Source: Scandinavium sp036495715
GTDB taxonomy: Bacteria > Pseudomonadota > Gammaproteobacteria > Enterobacterales > Enterobacteriaceae
Assembly: GCA_036495715.1 (NCBI GenBank)
Contig: DASXML010000075.1
Location: forward strand, 29,298-93,297
Length of the DNA stretch: 64,000 nucleotides
Direction: 5' to 3'
Shown here: in pieces, positions 45,500 through 55,486 of the stretch
How positions within the stretch are numbered: the stretch's first letter is position 1
Layout of the letters: every line of letters begins with the position of its first letter
Notes under the pieces: model-generated
What the model was told of the DNA's origin: nothing
Seen by the model: the letters and a program-made list of their open reading frames with translations, nothing else
Databases searched by the model: none
Position numbers and translations under genes: made by a program

Positions 45500-46183
45500 A
45501 TGTTTAAGTTAATGTCCTTACTTGCTTTGTTTTTACCTGTTATTGCATTCGGTAATGGCATAAAAATAAAAGATGGTTTGTATTATGGTTATTGGGTTTA
45601 TAAAGATAATGGAGTGTTAAAAGAATATGGGGTTTTGGCTAACAATCCAAGAAAAGATTCTGGTGAATATATTTTAAGTCCCGTCCCTGAACTTACCGCC
45701 ACTAATGAAATATACATTCAAATAAAAAATAATGTACCTACTATATTTTATTATCATGAAAGTAGTGATGCCGATTTAAATGTTGTTGGGTGGGCGAGTG
45801 CTAAGTTATCAGGAAGCGAAATGACTGTTTCAGTAAAGAGTATTCGCTTTTTAAAAGAAGATTCGAAAGAGCGAATTTCTGTTGGTGATAAATTTAATGG
45901 TAAAGTTGTTCGCCTTGATATTGGAGAGAAGGCTCCGATAGAGAATGTCAATGACAAAGGATTTAGTATTGATTGCAATCAATATCTAAAAACTAATAAG
46001 TATGCAGAAACAGGGCTTCCTGATGTTGAGGAGCCAGATCCAAAAGGACGAAAAGGTATTGGTTTATCTTATCCGGCAACGGTGTTTTCAGTAAGTGAGA
46101 TTGGTATTTGCGCAGCGTTTTTAGATGATGATATTGTTCCACAAATCAAAAAAGGGTGGATTCAGTTTCGTCGACTCAATTAA
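45500..46183 (+). CDS. Exported candidate immunity protein (copy 2 of paralogous pair)
   Basis: A 227-residue protein with a signal peptide (about 1-19). Corresponding features to its upstream neighbour are GLYYGYW, VGWASAKL, IDCNQYLK and the ending GWIQFRRL. The two are clearly paralogues but quite diverged, suggesting an old duplication with one copy perhaps neutralising a related toxin from another strain. ATG follows GAGGCGGGG. PAAR is encoded 29 bases downstream. Confidence 0.65.
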   Translation: MFKLMSLLALFLPVIAFGNGIKIKDGLYYGYWVYKDNGVLKEYGVLANNPRKDSGEYILSPVPELTATNEIYIQIKNNVPTIFYYHESSDADLNVVGWASAKLSGSEMTVSVKSIRFLKEDSKERISVGDKFNGKVVRLDIGEKAPIENVNDKGFSIDCNQYLKTNKYAETGLPDVEEPDPKGRKGIGLSYPATVFSVSEIGICAAFLDDDIVPQIKKGWIQFRRLN

Positions 46184-46212
46184 ACCCCATAAACTAATTT
46201 GTTAGGTGTGAT

Positions 46213-46479
46213 ATGTCCAAAGGATTTGTATTGCTAGGAGATGAAACTACTCACGGCGGTGAGGTTATCTCTGCATCTTCGACCATGATTGTGAACGGAA
46301 AGAAAGTAGCTCTAGTTGGCGATGAAATTAATTGCCCTGTTGAAGGGCATGGTGTCAATGCCATTATCGAAGGATCACAGGAATGGATATCTGATGGCAA
46401 ACAAGTTGTTGTGGATGGCTGCGAATGTGAATGTGGTTGCCATGTTATCTCCAGTGCGCCGAATTGTTCAGTAGGATAA
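46213..46479 (+). CDS. PAAR spike-tip protein with Cys-rich tail
   Basis: An 88-residue protein consisting of a PAAR domain alone, opening GFVLLGDETTHGGEV and with VALVGDEINCPVEGHG, the usual metal-binding region. The last 20 residues hold the unusual cluster CECECGC plus another Cys. PAAR caps VgrG and sharpens the spike. No toxin extension is fused. The reading frame is AT-rich like the cassette before it. Confidence 0.85.
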   Translation: MSKGFVLLGDETTHGGEVISASSTMIVNGKKVALVGDEINCPVEGHGVNAIIEGSQEWISDGKQVVVDGCECECGCHVISSAPNCSVG

Positions 46480-46482
46480 GTC

Positions 46483-47643
46483 ATGAGCTGGGAGCGTCAG
46501 AAAGCCACAATTACTGCAGAACCTGATGAGCCTTCATTGGTCATCTGGCTGATTGCAGGCCTTGTCGCTGTTATTGCTGGAGTATTGCTCTTTGTACTCT
46601 ACGCCAATCAGTTTCTGGGTGAATTGCAAAAATTTAACCTCTGGATTGTTGCCGGAGGCCCTCTTTTTATCTGGTTCGTAACGGTTTGTATTCGCGGTTG
46701 GATGTATAACCACGCAATGGATCGTCACCAGTTTGAATCTGATGAAGCAGATTATGCACAACAGCAATGGGGTTCCTGGGCCGGGCGTTATCTGGCGGTT
46801 CTGTATAGCCGGGTTATCCTGCCTGATGAATTGACACCATCAACATTTCTGCAGGCCCCCAAAGATCTCGAGCAGAGTAGCTCTCTTTCTCGGGGAATAA
46901 CGTTACCTGTTGGCGAAGATGTTTTTTCAGTATTGATTGGGGGTCTGGGCATATCAGAATTACAGCGCTTATCTGACCTCCCTTTTCACGCAACCTTACT
47001 GACTGATTCGCACGATCCTGATGAGGCATTGCAGAGAGAATTTTCAGCATGCTGGCTCCAGTTAGTTGGACAGGCGTATCCCGTACCGTTACTGACAATT
47101 CTTAAAGACCGGGCCTTCGATTGGGTGGGCGAACGCCTTAAAGCCCCGATTCTGGACGTCGAGCTTTTCTTGGTTCAGCAGACTCAGGGAGGGAATGAGT
47201 ACAGCGATTCGCTCTCGGCTTTGATGCTGACCTCTGATGATGTCGCAACGAAGTATCAGTTAAACCATCACGCTCGCCTGCTTCGGCCTATGTCACTTGA
47301 ATCAAGCCAAATGCTGAGTGAAGAGCTCGATACCTTTTTCTCAACCCAGTCACAGGCTATCGCTGCGCGTGCAATTGTGGGCGACAGCATGGAGTGGGGA
47401 GATGATTTTTCCACTCTTCTGGCCAGTGCAAAACAATATGAAGGCAGCTGGAAACCCCAGCAGTGCCACTGGCTGGAGAAATATGCCGGACTCAGCGGTC
47501 CTTTCTCACCGTGGATTATGACCGCCGTCGTTAGTGATATAGCCATGCTCACAAAAGAAGATTGCCTGATGCTTTCGGGTGACAAAGATCAACGATTTGT
47601 AAATACCGTAACTACAGGAAATCTGATGAATGGCGAAGGGTAA
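46483..47643 (+). CDS. T6SS-associated inner-membrane protein of unknown function
   Basis: A 386-residue protein with two membrane helices (about 20-43 and 50-70) followed by a cytoplasmic domain of about 300 residues. Base composition returns toward the normal T6SS value partway through. It begins three bases after PAAR and overlaps tssM by 14 bases, so it is expressed with the membrane complex. A gene of this kind directly ahead of tssM occurs in related enterobacterial clusters as I recall; its role is not known to me. It may assist assembly of TssM or effector loading. Confidence 0.7.
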   Translation: MSWERQKATITAEPDEPSLVIWLIAGLVAVIAGVLLFVLYANQFLGELQKFNLWIVAGGPLFIWFVTVCIRGWMYNHAMDRHQFESDEADYAQQQWGSWAGRYLAVLYSRVILPDELTPSTFLQAPKDLEQSSSLSRGITLPVGEDVFSVLIGGLGISELQRLSDLPFHATLLTDSHDPDEALQREFSACWLQLVGQAYPVPLLTILKDRAFDWVGERLKAPILDVELFLVQQTQGGNEYSDSLSALMLTSDDVATKYQLNHHARLLRPMSLESSQMLSEELDTFFSTQSQAIAARAIVGDSMEWGDDFSTLLASAKQYEGSWKPQQCHWLEKYAGLSGPFSPWIMTAVVSDIAMLTKEDCLMLSGDKDQRFVNTVTTGNLMNGEG

Positions 47644-50600
47644 CTCAGTGTGGCGTGGTAACTGGGGACGCATCAGTATCACTGCGCTGATTGCAGCTGC
47701 GGTAGCGTTAATTATCTGGAAAAAGGGCGATGCGTTCGGTCTGACCAGTAACGGCCTTAAGCTGCTGGTATTTGTGGCGGTGATAATCCTTCTGCTACTT
47801 CTCCGCCATGGTAAAACTATTAGCCTTGCGATTAAACAACAGTGGTCGCGTTTTCAGGCGAAGCGTAAAAGTGTCCTGCCTGCCGATGAAGGCCGCGTCA
47901 AGCAGACCGCACCACGCAATGTCACCGTTGATACCATCCGTGCAGCCATGCGTAACCTCTACGGCCGGCGCTGGGGACGTAAAACACGCATCCTGCTGGT
48001 CACTGGCACCGCCGCTGAAGTGGAGCAACTGACGCCGAAGCTCACCACTCAGCTCTGGCAGGAAGATCGCGGCACGCTGTTACTGTGGGGCGGTGACCTC
48101 AATACGCCAGCAGACAGTACCTGGCTGACCGCGCTGCGCAAACTGCGCCGCCGTCCGGTGGATGGGCTGGTGTGGGTCACCTCGGCCTTTGACCAGCTCT
48201 CAGCACCAGGGCTGACTCAGCCATTGCCTGTACCGTCTGAAAGCACCATGGATTCCCTGTCTCATGCCATCAGCGCCCGTATGGAAACGCTTGGCTGGAC
48301 ACTCCCGCTGTATGTCTGGTCTCTGCACCCACGCGCCGGTAAACCGGAAGGGCGCATTACGCAGGCGACCGGCTGCTTGTTGCCAGCCGGTTGTCGTACC
48401 GAAGGGCTGGCAGAACAACTCTCCGCTCTGACGCCGGATTTGATTTCACAGGGTCTGCAGCAGACCTGCGGCGAGGTGAAACATAACTTCCTGCTGACGC
48501 TTGCCGACCAGCTCATTCGTGAGCCGGAGAGCGTGACTGCGCCGCTGTCGGTGATGCTCAATCCGTACCGCCCACTGCCGCTGGCCGGTGTGGTGTTCAG
48601 TCAGCCCTCTGCCGGTGCTGAACGTGCAGTGACACACCACTGGGGCATGGATAAGCGCTGGGATGTTTTGCCTGAGTCTGTCCGGACGCTTCCTGCCGGG
48701 CTGCGTCCGCGCAAGCCGGGCATTCCCTGGCGTAAGGTGTTCGCGTCGATTGTCGCCCTTGCGATGGTCGTCTGGGCGGGCTGGATGGGGATTGCGTATG
48801 TCACCAACCGCAGCCAGATTGACGGTGCAAATGCCCAGTCCGCGCTGGCGGCACAGCAAAACCAGCCGCTGGAGCAGCGTCTGCACGCGCTGTCTGAACT
48901 CCAGAAAACGCTGGCTCGCCTGCGGTATCGCGCTGAGCACGGTGTGCCATGGTATGAGCAGGCCGGGCTGAGTCAGAATAACGCCCTGCTGGCCGCCCTC
49001 TGGCCACGTTATCAGGACAGCGCCCAACCTCTGTTACGGGATGCGGCCGCAGACCATCTGCAAAAACAGGTGAATGCCTTCAATGCGTTGCCGCCCGCCA
49101 GTCCGTTGCGTGAACAGATGGCCAAAACCACCTATGACCAGCTCAAGCTCTACCTGATGCTGGTGCGTCCGGAACACATGGATGCGGCCTGGTTCAGTTC
49201 TGCCCTGCTGCACGACTGGCCAAAACGTGATGGCGTGAAAGACGGTGTCTGGCAGGGTGTGGCCCCGTCACTGCTGTCGTTTTACGGTGCTCAACTGGCG
49301 GTTCATCCTCAATGGAAACTCCCCGCCGATGAGGGCATGGTCAGCCAGGCGCGTTCCCTGCTGGTGCGCCTGATGGGTGTGCGTAACAGCGAATCGACCC
49401 TCTACCAGAAAATGCTCTCTCAGGTAGCGCACCTGTACGTTGATATGCGCCTTGACGATATGACCGGTGATACCGATGCGTCCCGCCTGTTCAGCACCAC
49501 GGAAATCGTACCGGGTATGTTTACCCGGCAGGCGTGGGAACAGGCGGTGCAGCCCGCCATCGAGAAGGTGGTGAAAGCGCGTCGGGACGAGCTCGACTGG
49601 GTGCTGACTGACAGCAAGCGTCAGGTGAATAAACAGGACGAGACCTCGCCGGAAGCGCTGAAAAAGCGTCTGACGGAGCGTTACTTTGCCGACTTTGGCG
49701 GCACATGGCTTGAGTTTCTCAACAGCCTGCGCTGGAACAGAGCGGCCACGCTGTCGGATTCCATTGACCAGTTGACCCTGATGGCCGACGTACGTCAGTC
49801 ACCACTGGTAGCGCTGATGAATACCCTCAACGTCCAGGGCCGTACCGGGCAGACCGGGGAAGCCATTTCGGACTCGCTGGTGAAATCGGCCAAAAACCTG
49901 CTCGGGGGTGATAACAAGGATGCCATTGACCAGAGTGCCGGCGTTCACGGCCCGCTGGATGCGACCTTTGGTCCGGTGCTGGCGCTGATGGACAAGAACC
50001 GCACGGGGGCCCAGGAGCAGAGCCTGCAGTCGTACCTGACCCGCGTGACGCAGGTTCGCCTGCGCCTGCAACAGGTGACCAATGCTGCTGACCCGCAGGC
50101 GATGACCCAGACCATTGCCCAGACCGTATTCCAGGGCAAGGCCGTGGACCTTACCGAAACCCGTGATTATGGGAGTTTAATTGCAGCTGGTCTGGGCCAG
50201 GAGTGGAGTGGGTTTGGTCGTACGGTGTTTGTGAATCCGATGGAGCAGGCCTGGCAGCAGGTGCTGACCCCGGCGGCCGACAGCCTCAATGCCCAGTGGC
50301 AGCAGGCGGTGGTGTCTGAGTGGAATAGCGCCTTCGGCGGCCGTTATCCGTTTAACAACTCCAGCAGTGATGTTTCCCTGCCGCTGCTGGCCAAATACCT
50401 CAACGCGGATTCCGGGCGTATCGCCCAGTTCCTGCAGACCCGCCTCAAAGGCGTGCTGCACAAAGAGGGTAATCACTGGGTACCGGACAGCATCAACTCG
50501 CAGGGCCTGGCGTTTAATCCTGCGTTCCTGAACGCCATCAACACCCTGAGTCACATCTCGGATGTGGCCTTCACCGAAGGCAACGCCGGCATGAACTTCG

Positions 50601-51049
50601 AACTGCGTCCGGGCACTGCCGATGGCGTGATGCAGACCGACATGATTATCGACAGCCAGAAGCTGACCTACGTCAACCAGTTGCCGGCGTGGAAGCGATT
50701 CACCTGGCCGGCCGATACGGAAGCCCCTGGCGCAAACCTGAGCTGGATTAGCACCCAGGCGGGGACCCGCCAGTATGCTGATATTCCGGGTGCCTGGGGC
50801 TTAATTCGCCTGCTCGATAAGGCTGCAGTCAGCGCGTACCCGGGTGTCGGCAGCAGCTACAGCCTGCGCTGGAAAGCACAGGACGGTCGCACCCTCAATT
50901 ACACCCTGCGTACCGAAGCAGGCGAAGGCCCGCTTGCGCTGCTGAAGCTGCGTAATTTCCGCCTGCCTGAAACCATCTTCAGCACGGGCGGGGGGACACC
51001 GTCAGGCCAGGTTGCCCGTACGGATGCTGATGCGGAGGACGTATACTGA
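47630..51049 (+). CDS. tssM: T6SS membrane-complex protein TssM (IcmF/VasK)
   Basis: A 1139-residue protein with two N-terminal helices (about 12-30 and 38-60), a cytoplasmic domain, a third helix (about 370-392) and a large periplasmic part ending in the IcmF C-terminal domain. Where many TssM proteins have a Walker A loop, this one reads LLVTGTAAEVEQL, without GK[ST], so ATP binding there is unlikely. TssM links the inner membrane to TssJ at the outer membrane. It is slightly shorter than the longest family members. The stop overlaps tssA by one base. Confidence 0.93.
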   Translation: MAKGNSVWRGNWGRISITALIAAAVALIIWKKGDAFGLTSNGLKLLVFVAVIILLLLLRHGKTISLAIKQQWSRFQAKRKSVLPADEGRVKQTAPRNVTVDTIRAAMRNLYGRRWGRKTRILLVTGTAAEVEQLTPKLTTQLWQEDRGTLLLWGGDLNTPADSTWLTALRKLRRRPVDGLVWVTSAFDQLSAPGLTQPLPVPSESTMDSLSHAISARMETLGWTLPLYVWSLHPRAGKPEGRITQATGCLLPAGCRTEGLAEQLSALTPDLISQGLQQTCGEVKHNFLLTLADQLIREPESVTAPLSVMLNPYRPLPLAGVVFSQPSAGAERAVTHHWGMDKRWDVLPESVRTLPAGLRPRKPGIPWRKVFASIVALAMVVWAGWMGIAYVTNRSQIDGANAQSALAAQQNQPLEQRLHALSELQKTLARLRYRAEHGVPWYEQAGLSQNNALLAALWPRYQDSAQPLLRDAAADHLQKQVNAFNALPPASPLREQMAKTTYDQLKLYLMLVRPEHMDAAWFSSALLHDWPKRDGVKDGVWQGVAPSLLSFYGAQLAVHPQWKLPADEGMVSQARSLLVRLMGVRNSESTLYQKMLSQVAHLYVDMRLDDMTGDTDASRLFSTTEIVPGMFTRQAWEQAVQPAIEKVVKARRDELDWVLTDSKRQVNKQDETSPEALKKRLTERYFADFGGTWLEFLNSLRWNRAATLSDSIDQLTLMADVRQSPLVALMNTLNVQGRTGQTGEAISDSLVKSAKNLLGGDNKDAIDQSAGVHGPLDATFGPVLALMDKNRTGAQEQSLQSYLTRVTQVRLRLQQVTNAADPQAMTQTIAQTVFQGKAVDLTETRDYGSLIAAGLGQEWSGFGRTVFVNPMEQAWQQVLTPAADSLNAQWQQAVVSEWNSAFGGRYPFNNSSSDVSLPLLAKYLNADSGRIAQFLQTRLKGVLHKEGNHWVPDSINSQGLAFNPAFLNAINTLSHISDVAFTEGNAGMNFELRPGTADGVMQTDMIIDSQKLTYVNQLPAWKRFTWPADTEAPGANLSWISTQAGTRQYADIPGAWGLIRLLDKAAVSAYPGVGSSYSLRWKAQDGRTLNYTLRTEAGEGPLALLKLRNFRLPETIFSTGGGTPSGQVARTDADAEDVY

Positions 51050-52644
51050 TGAGCACGCTTAATGCCTTACTCAGCGCCTGCCAGACAGAACAGGCCCCCC
51101 TGCTTGCCGCCACCCGTGAGCGTGTGACGCAGTGGGATCGCTGGCTGCAGCCGGTGTCCGGTTTATCGCCCGCTGGCGAAGATCCGGGTTATGACGATGA
51201 CTTCCAGCAGATGCGCGAGGAGGTCAACAAACTCTCTGGCGCGAATACGGAGCTGGTCTGTCAGCTGGCTGAGAGACTGCTGACCACCACCGCCAAAGAC
51301 ATTCGCGTCGCGACGTACTACTGCTGGGCCAAACTGCACCGCGAAGGTGAGCAGGGGCTGGCCGAAGGACTCGAACTGCTGGCCGGACTACTGGATCGCT
51401 TTGGACCACAACTGCACCCGCAGCGCGACCGCAGTCGTAAGGCAGCGCTGGAGTGGCTGGCCGGGGGGCGCATGACGGATTCGCTTTCCCTGTACCCGGA
51501 AGTGGTCAGGGAGGAGGCGATGCGTACCACCGGGGCGCTGCTGCTGATAGCCGGGCTGACTGAAAACGAGCCGGATGAAACCCGCCCGGAACTCAATGCG
51601 CTGTACGGCGCACTGGAAAATCGTCTGCAGAAAGCAGGGGGCGTGGATGCGGTGGTACCGCAGAACGCCAGTGCCAGTGAACCCCCTTCGACCGCCAGTC
51701 ACAGCGATGCCCCGTCTATCGGACGTATCACCTCCGGTCAGGACTTGCTGGCCCAGGCCCGCGCGCTCACCGAATACCTGCGCGAACAGCCGGACGGCTG
51801 GCTGTCAGCGCACCATCTGATGAAAAGCCTGCGTCATGACACGCTGCGGGCTATCCCGGCCCCGGATGCGCCGGGGCGTACACGCATCGAACCGCCAAGA
51901 GCAGACCAGCGGGCACTGCTCAAACGTCTCTACCTGCAGCAGAGCTGGGCTGAAATGCTGGAAACGGCGGACAGTACCTTTTCCCGTGGGGCCAATCACC
52001 TGTGGCTGGATTTGCAGTGGTATATCCACCAGGCACTGACGAAATCCGGCCAGGAGACGCTGGCCGACATTGTCGCGGCTGATCTGAAAGGGCTGTTATC
52101 GAGACTGTCCGGGCTGGAAACGCTGGCGTTCAGTGATGGTACGCCGTTTGCGGACGACGTGACGCTGAACTGGATCCAGCAGAACGTGCAGGACACTGTC
52201 GGCGGTTGGGGCAATGACACGCCATCAGCCCCGGTCACAGCCGGTAACGACGACATTCTGGCGCTGGAGCCGGAAGCCGTGGCACTGGCCGACAGTGAAG
52301 GTCCGGATGCCGCGCTGGGCTGGTTACAGACCCGGCCGGGCATGACTACCGATCGTCAGAAGTGGCTGTTGCGTCTGCTGATGGGCCGCATTGCTGAGCA
52401 GTACGGTAAGAATGACCTGGCGGTGCACCTGTTTGCAGAGCTGGGTGAGCGTGCCGGAGCAGTGACCCTCAGCAACTGGGAGCCTGAGTTGTTGTTCGAG
52501 GTACAGGCCCGCCATCTGAAACTCCTCAGAGTCAAAGCCGGGCGCAGCGAGGCTGACAAGGTTCGACTAACACCGGTGATGGACCAGTTACTGACCGGGC
52601 TGATCGCCGTCGATCCCGCCCGTGCCGCCGTACTTTGCGGTTAG
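51049..52644 (+). CDS. tssA: T6SS assembly cap protein TssA (ImpA_N family)
   Basis: A 531-residue protein. The ImpA_N signature region appears at about 25-60 (PVSGLSPAGEDPGYDDDFQQM). The middle is Pro/Ser-rich and the C-terminus is a VasJ-type helical domain. TssA primes tube and sheath growth and stays at the growing end. It is coupled to tssM by TGATG. A second ImpA_N protein (VasL) is encoded later in the cluster. Confidence 0.92.
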   Translation: MSTLNALLSACQTEQAPLLAATRERVTQWDRWLQPVSGLSPAGEDPGYDDDFQQMREEVNKLSGANTELVCQLAERLLTTTAKDIRVATYYCWAKLHREGEQGLAEGLELLAGLLDRFGPQLHPQRDRSRKAALEWLAGGRMTDSLSLYPEVVREEAMRTTGALLLIAGLTENEPDETRPELNALYGALENRLQKAGGVDAVVPQNASASEPPSTASHSDAPSIGRITSGQDLLAQARALTEYLREQPDGWLSAHHLMKSLRHDTLRAIPAPDAPGRTRIEPPRADQRALLKRLYLQQSWAEMLETADSTFSRGANHLWLDLQWYIHQALTKSGQETLADIVAADLKGLLSRLSGLETLAFSDGTPFADDVTLNWIQQNVQDTVGGWGNDTPSAPVTAGNDDILALEPEAVALADSEGPDAALGWLQTRPGMTTDRQKWLLRLLMGRIAEQYGKNDLAVHLFAELGERAGAVTLSNWEPELLFEVQARHLKLLRVKAGRSEADKVRLTPVMDQLLTGLIAVDPARAAVLCG

Positions 52645-52664
52645 ATCCACAGGAACAGAAATAA

Positions 52665-54428
52665 ATGGAAGATTTGACCCTGCGTTATTACGACGCAGAA
52701 ATGCGCTACCTCCGTGAAGCGGCCAAAGAATTTGCTCAGACTCACCCGGACCGGGCCGCGATGCTCGACCTTGATAAGGCCGGCACGCCCGACCCGTATG
52801 TTGAGCGTCTGTTCGAAGGCTTTGCTTTCTCTATGGGGCGGCTGCGGGAGAAGATTGACGACGACCTGCCGGAACTGACCGAAGGACTGGTCAGCATGCT
52901 CTGGCCACACTACCTGCGTACCATTCCGTCACTTTCAGTGGTGGCGTTCACGCCTGCGCTCCAGGCCGTGAAGATGGCAGAAGTGATGCCTGCGGGCCTG
53001 GAAGTGTACTCCCGACCCGTGGGACCTAAGAACACGGTCTGCCGTTATCGTACCACCCGCGATGTGATGCTGAATCCGCTGAACATCTCAGGGGTGACCA
53101 TGACTACCGAACCTGACGGGCGTTCACTGCTGCGGATGCGCTTTGCCTGCAGCACGCAGGTGGACTGGTCCCATGCTGACCTCGGTCACCTGAGCCTCTA
53201 TCTGGGCGCAGATGCGCCGGTCAGCAGCCAGTTGCACCTGATGCTGACCAAACGGCAGGCTGCTTTGTATATGCGCCTGCCCGGGCAGACCGACCGCATT
53301 CGCCTTGACGGCTACTTCTCGCCGGGAGGATTTGCGGAGGAAGACGGGCTGTGGCCGAAGGGTGATACCGCCTTCAGTGGTTACCAGTTGTTGCTGGAGT
53401 ACTTCACCTTCCGCGACAAGTTTATGTTCGTCCACCTCAACGGCCTGGACGGCATTACGCCGCCTGCCGGGGCGGAGTACTTCGACATCGAAGTGGTGTT
53501 CAGTACGCCGTGGCCATCTGACCTGCCGGTCACCGATGACGCGGTTCGTCTGCACTGTGTGCCGGTGATAAACCTGTTCACCCTGGAAGCGGACCCGCTC
53601 ACCATCACCGGGCTAGAAAGTGAGTACCTGCTGCGCCCTAAACGTCTGCAGGATGGGCACACCGAAATATATGCCGTGGATTCGGTCACCGGCTCAAACC
53701 GAACCAGTGATGCGGAATACGTGCCGTTCAGCAGCTTCCGCCACAAAGGAGGGATGATGCGCCGTCACGCACCGCCACGGTATTACCACACCCGCGTTAA
53801 GCGCAGCGTCACCGGACTGTATGACACCTGGCTTATCCTCGGTGGTCACCAGTGGGAAGATGACCGCCTGTTTGAGCGCGAAGCCGTGTCGCTGCAAATC
53901 ACCGGCACCAACGGTCAGCTACCGCGCCGTGCATTACAGAGTACGCTGCTCGACCGCTGTGAGCAGGTGGTACAGACCCCGCTGTCGGTGAAAAACCTCT
54001 GCAAACCCACGTTACCGGTTTACCCGCCTGCGGAAGACCGTTTCCACTGGCGGGTGCTCAGCCACCTCGGCTCCGGGTTTCTGAACATGATGAGCACCGC
54101 CGAAGTGCTGCGCGGCACTCTGGCGCTGTATAACTGGCAGGAAGACGAGCTGAACACCCGACGTCTGGAGGCGATACAGTATGTGGAGCATCACCGCCTG
54201 CAGCGCTTTGAGCAGGGCTATCTGCTGCGGGGTCTGGACATTGAGGTGACACTCGACAGTAACGGCTTTACCGGCGAAGGCGATATTCATCTGTTCGGTG
54301 AAATGCTCAACCGGTTCTTTGCGCTGTATGCCGACATGAACCAGTTCAACCAGCTCACCCTCATCGTACAGCCAGAAGGAAAATGCATCCGGTGGAAAGA
54401 GAATCACAGTCCACGCCTGCCCGGCTGA
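52665..54428 (+). CDS. tssF: T6SS baseplate protein TssF (ImpG/VasA)
   Basis: A 587-residue protein of usual length. The opening LRYYDAEMRYLREAAKEFAQTHP and DPYVERLFEGFAF are diagnostic, as is ALYNWQEDE near the end. TssF joins TssG, TssE and TssK in the baseplate wedge. AGGAAC precedes the ATG. Its 3' end overlaps tssG by 46 bases. Confidence 0.95.
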   Translation: MEDLTLRYYDAEMRYLREAAKEFAQTHPDRAAMLDLDKAGTPDPYVERLFEGFAFSMGRLREKIDDDLPELTEGLVSMLWPHYLRTIPSLSVVAFTPALQAVKMAEVMPAGLEVYSRPVGPKNTVCRYRTTRDVMLNPLNISGVTMTTEPDGRSLLRMRFACSTQVDWSHADLGHLSLYLGADAPVSSQLHLMLTKRQAALYMRLPGQTDRIRLDGYFSPGGFAEEDGLWPKGDTAFSGYQLLLEYFTFRDKFMFVHLNGLDGITPPAGAEYFDIEVVFSTPWPSDLPVTDDAVRLHCVPVINLFTLEADPLTITGLESEYLLRPKRLQDGHTEIYAVDSVTGSNRTSDAEYVPFSSFRHKGGMMRRHAPPRYYHTRVKRSVTGLYDTWLILGGHQWEDDRLFEREAVSLQITGTNGQLPRRALQSTLLDRCEQVVQTPLSVKNLCKPTLPVYPPAEDRFHWRVLSHLGSGFLNMMSTAEVLRGTLALYNWQEDELNTRRLEAIQYVEHHRLQRFEQGYLLRGLDIEVTLDSNGFTGEGDIHLFGEMLNRFFALYADMNQFNQLTLIVQPEGKCIRWKENHSPRLPG

Positions 54429-55486
54429 TGGAGCAGCTACGGCAGTACCTGCCGTACATGAATTTTTATCGCTTCTGTCAGATACTGGAACAGAGTCAGC
54501 CGTGTAAACCGGTCATTGGCAGCAGCTGGCAGGTACGTCATGAGCCGGTACGCTTTCGCCCGCATCCGGGCATGGGCTTCCCGGCCTCTGAAATCAAAGG
54601 GATTGAACAGCCTGAGCATTCGCATCTGCCGCCCACCGTGCGCATCACCTTTATGGGGCTCTACGGCGTGGAGTCCCCGCTGCCGACGCACTATATCGAT
54701 GACATCACCCAGCGCCGGGAAGGGTACGAAGCCACTGCTGATTTTCTGGATATCTTCAACCACCGTTTGATAGCCCAGTACTACCGTATATGGCGTAAAT
54801 ACTCATACCCGGCAAGTTTTGAAGCAGGCGGGAAGGACAATATCTCGCAATATCTGCTGGGCCTGGCAGGGCTGGGCATCGACGGCTGTACGGACAGCAT
54901 CGCCGCCCCCGCGTCACGCTTCCTCGCGCTGCTGCCGGTGATGCTGCTGCCGGGACGGACCGCAGAAGGTCTGGCCTCGCTGGTGCGTCTGCTGGCACCT
55001 GACACACAGGCGAAGATCTGGCACCACGACAAGCGCCGGGTGCCACTGAAGAAGCCGCTAACCATGAGCGTCAGTCAGCCCGTCACCCTGACCAGCCGTC
55101 CGGTGATGGGCAACTATGCCACCGATGTGAACAGCCAGGTGCTGATGCGACTGACCTCCACCAATCCGTCAGAAGTGCAGGGCTGGCTGCCCGGCGGCGA
55201 GCTGCACACGGACCTGATGGCGCTGTTGCATGTGTACCTGGGTTCCCGCCTCGATGTGCGGTTACAGCTGTGTGTCGACCGCAGTCTTCTGCCTGACGCG
55301 ACCATGAGCAGTAAACCCAAAACCGGGGCGGTGCAACTGGGGCGCACTGCCGTGATGCGACCACTGAATGCGGCGAATACTGCTGCACACCCCAAAACAA
55401 TCACCATTAATCTGGGCCGCTATGAGCGGGTTCAGGAAAATCTTCACCGCAGGGAGACCGATGAACATGGCGAGTACCGCTGGTAA
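54383..55486 (+). CDS. tssG: T6SS baseplate protein TssG (ImpH/VasB)
   Basis: A 367-residue protein. FYRFCQILEQS near residue 28, VRFRPHPGMGFPASEI and FMGLYGVESPLPTHY are the classic TssG segments. The ATG sits inside tssF after AGAAGGA. It forms a heterotrimer with TssF in the baseplate. The end overlaps the tssJ start by 26 bases. Confidence 0.95.
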   Translation: MHPVERESQSTPARLMEQLRQYLPYMNFYRFCQILEQSQPCKPVIGSSWQVRHEPVRFRPHPGMGFPASEIKGIEQPEHSHLPPTVRITFMGLYGVESPLPTHYIDDITQRREGYEATADFLDIFNHRLIAQYYRIWRKYSYPASFEAGGKDNISQYLLGLAGLGIDGCTDSIAAPASRFLALLPVMLLPGRTAEGLASLVRLLAPDTQAKIWHHDKRRVPLKKPLTMSVSQPVTLTSRPVMGNYATDVNSQVLMRLTSTNPSEVQGWLPGGELHTDLMALLHVYLGSRLDVRLQLCVDRSLLPDATMSSKPKTGAVQLGRTAVMRPLNAANTAAHPKTITINLGRYERVQENLHRRETDEHGEYRW

